Assembly: GCA_030141605.1 (NCBI GenBank)
Contig: JAQGDQ010002366.1
Span: 743,160 to 807,159 of the forward strand
Length of the DNA stretch: 64,000 nt
Reading direction: 5' to 3'
Source: Tubiluchus corallicola
Lineage: Eukaryota; Priapulida; Priapulimorpha; Priapulimorphida; Tubiluchidae
Shown here: positions 58,869-64,000 of the stretch, piece by piece
Layout: each line of letters opens with the position of its first letter
Position numbering within the stretch: position 1 is the stretch's first letter
The notes under the pieces: model-generated
Database searches by the model: none
What the model was told of the DNA's origin: nothing
What the model saw: only the letters and a program-made list of their open reading frames with translations
Made by a program: the position numbers and the translations under genes

Positions 58869-58899
<31 letters not shown>

Positions 58900-61800
58900 C
58901 TGTTTCGAAATATTGTAATACAATACACTCATTGAGTTAGTTACATAAATAAATAACCAAAAAACATGTCAGTTAATAGTTAAAAAGCCTCACATTTTTA
59001 CGTAAATACAAAGTGCTAAAAAGCTACATACATTATGCAATAATGACTTGATTTTATGTTACAGAATCACAAATTATTAGCAACAAAAATGTTGTAGAAT
59101 ATATCACTTAACTGCCGATTGTCTATAAAGGGAAAATCATTTCTGCTTAAGTCATTTAAAACATATTGAACAAATGAAAGAGTGATGCTTTGAGCCCATG
59201 TAAGCTCCCTAGCTTTCTTAGATATGAATGTTTTAATATTATTAATATCAGTGTTTATATCTACCTGGATTGGTAGGAGTCCAAATGCGCCACAAGCATC
59301 GCGGCGGTTCTGCAGGTAACAGAAAGAGTAAGAAGCCCACCACCAGAGCAGCAGTAGCATCAGATGCCATTGAGGATTCACCGCCATACTTGAAAAAGGC
59401 ACCCCACCCCGAAATGAACTTTGGATCACGGGAAAACCAAAGCAGGACTAACAACAGGAAGCAAGCGAGAACTTCACATTCTGCAAACCTAAAAATAAAA
59501 TTTGCACATGAAACCTTCTTTGTGTACAATAAGATGCAATGTTACATAATTTCAGGCATGAATTTAGCATGTGAGGCCCACATTTTTAATGATTTTAGTG
59601 AGTGTCACACTGGTATGCCAAAAGCTCAATGCTGCATTTTTTGCTGTTACATTTATCAGCGTACACAGCTTACATTCTCAACTGATAATCGTGGTTTCCA
59701 CAAAAAAACATTAGATGGTTCTCTGACTGAACTAAAAATTTGCTATTAGCAAGGATTAAGTCTCCAAGATGAGATAGTAACTTCAGATACTAACAGATGA
59801 CTTAATGACTTAACTTATACTATTAACAGATACTTAAAATGACTTAATGACTTAATACTAACAGATCCGATATTATGATCGGAATGTATATACATATACA
59901 ACTATCAGCAAGGAAAATAGCTTAAAGCAATATGGCAGATGATATAAGGAGTTCTCCTGGCTGGCACCCACAATATACAAATCACACAACCTGCTGTTGC
60001 TGAACTACTAAGCACACAACGTTAAGTCACTGCAGTTGTAATAACTTCATAACGTGCGCGTAAACAGTATTATTCATAGCTAAACAAATTTTGAGCCCTT
60101 GGCAATTCCTACACGACTACCTCTTGCAATGTGACCAGTAACTGCAAAATTGTTTCAGAAGATTGGGCACAAATCTTTGTTAAATAAATATTGTACGTAG
60201 ATAGACATGATAACATACGTCATGCGTCCCATGCGCCTGTATTGATCTCTAATTACCCTCTCCACAGACGGATCTGACGAGTCTCTGCCAGGAATGAAAC
60301 ATCCACATAGGGCTCTGTAAAATTCCACATATAATTATAATTTGCATAATATATCTTCAACAAATGCCAATAAAAATGCTTGCAAACAAATTTTCACAAG
60401 TACAGTTTGTTCCAGAAGAAATGTGCAGCAGAAATATACTGATATGATTATATTATTGCAATGTACAAGAACCAAGTTATATGGTAGAAAAAATTAGAAC
60501 TACGCAAATGTATTTGTCTTACTACTTTTATGTCATAACGTAGAAGTCCATGGTAACATTTCTTTACAATTTGACCAGCACTCTTCAGCAAATCAGCATA
60601 TTTCTACTATAGTGTTTCTTCTGTACAAATATGGTACACTCGTTAACTTTCCTTACCTATTATTTACACTTGGCAGCTTATTAAGATACAACACTATAAA
60701 AACAAAGCAGGATAGAAATACCCGAAATGACACAAGCATAAAAACAATAATAAAAATTGTCTCTAGATCTTTTCTAAATAGCAGTAAAGCTCGTGTATTT
60801 TACTTTACTTTACAAGTTTACACATTTTATTCTATTTAATCCATTTAGTCATACTTATCTACATAAACAAATTTGTATTTACCTCCATCCCAGGAAAACC
60901 AGTTGCAGCCAAACCCAGAGAATAAAGAGCATGATAAAAGCTCCTGGAGCAGCGTAAGAAAACCAGCTAGCAAAATTCACTCCGGCTTCTTGTCCGTAAT
61001 AACTAAAATTTAAAACAAATCTCATCTTTACAAGAATTACACTAGTTCACAGCATTTATGAGGGCACTCATGCTCAGACTCAGCCAGAAAACATCACAGA
61101 AGAAAGGTTTTTCTCATATTATATTTATAAATTAGTCCCTCTTTTTTAACTTCAACGAGTCAACTTTCATTTGGTCTGCTGGTGTTCAATTTTCAAAAGC
61201 CATATTTCCAGGCTCCAGATACGCATGAGAATCATTCTGGAAATGGGGGCATGCAAATGGGATTATTGGGATTTCAGTGAAACGTGTCGAAGTTAGATCA
61301 GACCAAATCCATGAGGAAGGTGCACGTTGCAACAGTTCAGAACAACATTTGGTTGCCACTACCACCTAAGCTGTGTGAACAGGTGCACTGTCTTTGGAGT
61401 AGTCAGTTTGTGGACAGCGATATAAGGGTTTATAGTATGCAATTATGGTCCAAAATGGGAGTTAGGCTCGTGTCACATATTAAAAAAACATGTGCAGCAA
61501 GCCATAATCTGTAATCCATAAGGTGTTTTCCATAAGGCATATATCACAATATGCAGTATGCTCCTTAGTCTGTTCAAATAGTAAGGCGCTCGGACATAAT
61601 ATATTTCGGCAATGCATGTATCTAATTACAATATTAGTGAAATGTCGTTCTTAAAATTGATTTGTAATGTTTATGAGACCACTCTGTTATGATTTCTTAT
61701 AATATAAATGAATTGCAAACTGTAAAAACCTAAAAATACTCTAATTACATTAGTGATGACCCAAAATTCCTTACAGCAAATAAAATTAATGGCCAAATTC

Positions 61801-62318
61801 ATTTCGCAATGAGGCGCCTCACAAACCACTCAAAACAGCTTGTAAGGAGCCTACCGTGGATTATGGCTGAGGGCTGACGGTAGTCAAACCGTGGTAGGCA
61901 AGAGATGACAAATGGATTATCTGTGAGACAGAAAACCATTGATTAGAATACGTTCATTTTTCATGAGGCAGCTTTTTTCCTCACGGCTTACGGATGATGT
62001 CCAGCTGTGTGACAAAGGCCTTATGCTCCTTACTTATGAGCAAGGCCCTGGAACTTTTTAAAGTACCCTTGCATAGTATGTATTTTGAAAAACGATTTGA
62101 AGAATACAGAGTAAAGATACAGCAAAATGTTACTAACTCTCTCATCAAATACTTACGATTCTAAAAGACCACTGAGCACAAGATTAGGCGGTGTCCCTGT
62201 CAGGGTTGCGGTACCTCCTACGGCAGCCCCGTATGCTATACTCAGCAACATTCCCTTTGCTAATGTATTGTCTTCTTCATCTCGTTCGATATCTTCCAAT
62301 TCATAGGTACCAGATGGA
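56216..62318 (-). CDS. SLC13-family Na+-coupled dicarboxylate/sulfate transporter (3' eight exons; 5' end outside window)
   Basis: Minus-strand exons: 62318-62157, 61002-60883, 60314-60219, 59488-59265, 58342-58239, 57150-56989, 56705-56568, 56347-56216 (stop). All GT...AG borders and phases agree, giving about 379 residues of the C-terminal two thirds. Family features in order: [19 protein letters not shown] (first Na+/substrate hairpin), an aromatic membrane segment ending LVFLGWR, a cytosolic loop ([14 protein letters not shown]), [35 protein letters not shown], the second hairpin [13 protein letters not shown], then [19 protein letters not shown] and the last helix with [19 protein letters not shown]. 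The protein should import di- or tricarboxylates or sulfate across the plasma membrane with Na+; the subtype is not decidable. The N-terminal exons, including the first SNT motif, must lie beyond 64000. Introns carry a tRNA-like gene, a hAT-like element and a MITE. Confidence 0.9.
57362..57438 (-). tRNA. tRNA-Thr(TGT)-like gene in an SLC13 intron
   Basis: The minus strand folds as a tRNA: acceptor GGAATAT with GTATTCC (7 pairs, one G-T), D-arm TGACC-TAGT-GGTCA, anticodon stem TCTGC/GCAGA with loop CTTGTAA (anticodon TGT), T-arm with GTTCAAATT and a CCCTG/CGTGG stem containing one mismatch. An A discriminator and a CTTTTT terminator follow. Length is 77 nt. The T-arm mismatch and an A-box mismatch, plus the related sequence at 7394-7468 with the same 3' flank, leave a tRNA-derived repeat as the alternative. 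Confidence 0.55.
57518..58168 (-). mobile_element. hAT-like non-autonomous element in an SLC13 intron
   Basis: The right end read on the minus strand is CAGTGGCGTACCAAGTGC; the left end on the plus strand is TAGAGGCGAGTAGCAGGGGG, a degenerate form of the same terminus. GGGGGGCGACAAGGGGCAAT follows, a composition common just inside hAT ends. Flanking octamers CCTAGGAC (57510-57517) and CCTAGAAT (58169-58176) share their first five bases, as expected for a decayed 8-bp hAT target duplication. No transposase frame remains. Confidence 0.5.
58407..58852 (+). mobile_element. Tigger/pogo-like MITE in an SLC13 intron
   Basis: A 446-bp element bounded by TA (58405-58406 and 58853-58854). The left end is CAGTGGAAGCTCGACTTAC and the right end on the minus strand is CAATGATAGCTCGAGAACG. 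Both run into (T/A)(A/C)GAAAATTC(G/T)-type subterminal repeats. The 'CAGTGGAACCTCG...ACGAA' style of end is characteristic of pogo/Tigger elements. The open frame across the left end is only the repeat reading through. Confidence 0.6.
58871..58899. repeat. (TA)n microsatellite
   Basis: Short uninterrupted TA tract next to the MITE. Confidence 0.85.
61003..62156. other. SLC13 intron between the first two exons in the window
   Basis: No exon, RNA gene or repeat recognised. A 76-codon frame at 61284-61514 is open on the plus strand (antisense to SLC13) without family resemblance. Confidence 0.4.
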
Positions 62319-63828
62319 CTAAATTTGGCAGAAAAATAAAATTTGTAATTATTAACTAATTCTGCAATTTTGAAACAAATGTGCAGCTTTAAAAAATCGA
62401 CTTAACAAAATCTTGCCGACTTTTCTGCTTGAACAATTTCCGTGCAGGTAATATAAGCTTGGTTCTGTAATAGAAGCGAGGATAGCGGTACTTCTAACCA
62501 TAGAGCACATACAGTTTCGTAAACATGTTGATGGATTCTTGTTATTCAAAGTAGCCATCATCCAAGATTCATTTATGAGCTTACACAGGGCCATAATGAT
62601 ATAATATGTAAACATGGTAATCATGAATAACCTAAAGCAGACACAAGCTGACACAGGTGTAATAAGATATTTAATCAATAGTTCTGAACATGATTAAGAA
62701 GCCTAAGCCAGTAAAGGCATTGCTTTTGCAACAACAGAAACGGTAATTTGCTGTCAAGGGAGTATGGGGATAAAGGGAGATGCATTCCAGTATTCGTCTC
62801 ATCCTGTGACCTAATAGCATTTAGAATTGAGATGGAGAAAGGGAATTTACTTGCTGAGATGTAAAAGTACCAAGTTGCAATTTTACATGTAAATGTAAAG
62901 ATAGATGGTAAATAATGAAATACAAAACTCAGTAATGCAATCAACAAAAATGCAGGTAAGTCTTTTGCAACTACCGACCTTGCCAGTTTTTGTTTGCACT
63001 TCTACTACATGTAGTTATTTTTATGCACAATATTTTACATATAATTATCTAAACACACATGACTATGTAATGCATGCTTGAACATAAACATGCATATGTG
63101 CTTTGCTCCAGGAACACACCAACTGCAGTTGAATCAAGGGCATTTTTTGGTAAGTGGTATTGCACAAAAAATAATAAATAGATGCTAATAATAACTTTAA
63201 ACAATTTACCGCTTTGGATAAAATATTTGAAAAGTTAGACAAATCAAGGTGGACAAAACTCATAAGTCATTATGGCAAACATATTTTCAAACCCAAACCA
63301 ACTGTAGTTGTATGGCTAGAGTTAACAGTGTGTCAGTGTCAGCAAATGAAACAGCATGCACCTGTAATACATTATTCACATGCAATGGAGGCAAACACTA
63401 GTGCGACGATACTGCAGCTTTTTATCGATTTTGTTGATAGTTTTGGTTACAAAACCCTTAACAAAGAAAACTAAATGGCTAGTTCAGATGTTTTTGTACA
63501 GTCTGCAAGTCGCTATCCTGTGCACAGCGATAAAACTGGTCTACTTAAAAGTGAATGCGACAGGACTGGAATCTAGCTCACTATCATGAAATCCTAACCA
63601 CATTTGAATACTTGTATTCGACGTATTTACTTACTTAGCTTGGCATTGCTTAATTTTAATTACTAGGAGCACTTTTCAAACTAGGTACCACTATTCAATG
63701 GCAAAGCTTAGTAAATGAAGGTGGTTGTGAAAAATCTAGCACCTATAGCTCAATATGAAGAATAATTTCAGCCAGGTTTCAATGTGTAAATGTCCTACCT
63801 CAATGAGGTAAATAGCTAAGAACAGTAT
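62319..63828. other. Upstream SLC13 intron (continues past window)
   Basis: I searched the minus strand for the expected N-terminal SLC13 segments (the first SNT motif and the preceding helices) and found none. The 108-codon minus frame at 62678-62352 does not resemble the family. The preceding exon therefore lies beyond 64000. Confidence 0.4.
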
Positions 63829-63834
63829 AAAAAA

Positions 63835-63950
63835 CGTAACTCTACAAGAACAGTCTTCCAGAGGTCGCTTATCGATTTACCGAACTTAAGCGGTGCTAAG
63901 CTTGATGCTGCTTAACTTCGGTTACTAAGCACACACCATGACTACTCAGC
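63835..63950 (-). rRNA. Diverged 5S rRNA-like sequence
   Basis: On the minus strand CCGAAGTTAAGCAGCATCAA (63921-63902) matches the A-box region of 5S rRNA, and GACCTCTGGAAGACTGTTCT then TGTAG (63866-63842) aligns with the 5S 3' part (GACCGCCTGGGAATACCGGG style). A T6 run follows at 63834-63829. The middle has about 10 extra bases and the 5' third does not match, so this is at best a pseudogene. It is unlike the well-formed copy at 32718. Confidence 0.35.
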
Positions 63951-64000
63951 CAACAAAGTCTACATAATGCATAAGTCTACTCTCTTAGGACCTGAATCTA

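Noticed and set aside
62352-62678. 108-codon minus-strand frame tested as an upstream SLC13 exon
   Set aside because: Lacks the helices and SNT motif expected at that place, and its borders do not fit the required phase convincingly.

Overview
The window is animal nuclear DNA from an invertebrate. It is AT-rich, its protein-coding genes are split by introns with GT...AG borders, and the space between exons is full of microsatellites and decayed transposable elements. Nothing prokaryotic is present. The species cannot be named from the sequence. A Gmr1-type LTR retrotransposon (a clade first described from deuterostomes) and a ciliary dynein gene fit a marine invertebrate, but this is inference.

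Four host protein-coding genes can be supported. (1) 13668-14762 (+) is a single-exon rhodopsin-class GPCR with divergent signature motifs. (2) 22593-24176 (-) is a two-exon ETFRF1/LYRM5 gene, the mitochondrial LYR-family regulator of electron transfer flavoprotein. (3) 29546-53568 (+) is DNAI7/CASC1/IC97, the axonemal dynein intermediate-chain protein, in 18 phase-consistent coding exons. (4) 62318-56216 (-) holds the last eight exons of an SLC13 Na+/dicarboxylate-sulfate transporter whose 5' end lies beyond position 64000. ETFRF1 and DNAI7 are head to head, the arrangement I know from human chromosome 12p12, so this looks like an old linkage. DNAI7 and SLC13 are convergent.

Layout: 1-13.6 kb is gene-poor and holds microsatellites, a candidate tRNA-derived SINE, a tRNA-like sequence, LINE fragments and a small tandem duplication. 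13.7-14.8 kb is the GPCR. 15.1-18.7 kb holds two LINE fragments; the first carries a 55-bp minisatellite grown out of its own coding sequence. 19-24.2 kb is ETFRF1 and its 3' side. 24.2-29.5 kb is the spacer between ETFRF1 and DNAI7, expanded by a 2.3-kb LINE copy and a ~0.8-kb inverted-repeat element. 29.5-53.6 kb is DNAI7; its introns carry a 120-bp 5S rRNA copy, a 1.0-kb Tigger-like element, a palindrome overlapping a possible poison exon, and a 7.25-kb LTR retrotransposon in the sense direction. 56.2-62.3 kb is SLC13; its introns carry a tRNA-Thr-like gene, a hAT-like element and a Tigger-like MITE. A diverged 5S-like sequence lies at the right edge.

The most notable object is the LTR element at 39925-47172. 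It has 1070-bp LTRs, a 5-bp target-site duplication, a tRNA-Leu-type primer site and a pol order of protease-integrase-(RT)-RNase H, which is Copia-like although the domains are Ty3/Gypsy-type. Most of its reverse transcriptase is missing, yet its two LTRs differ at only about five places.
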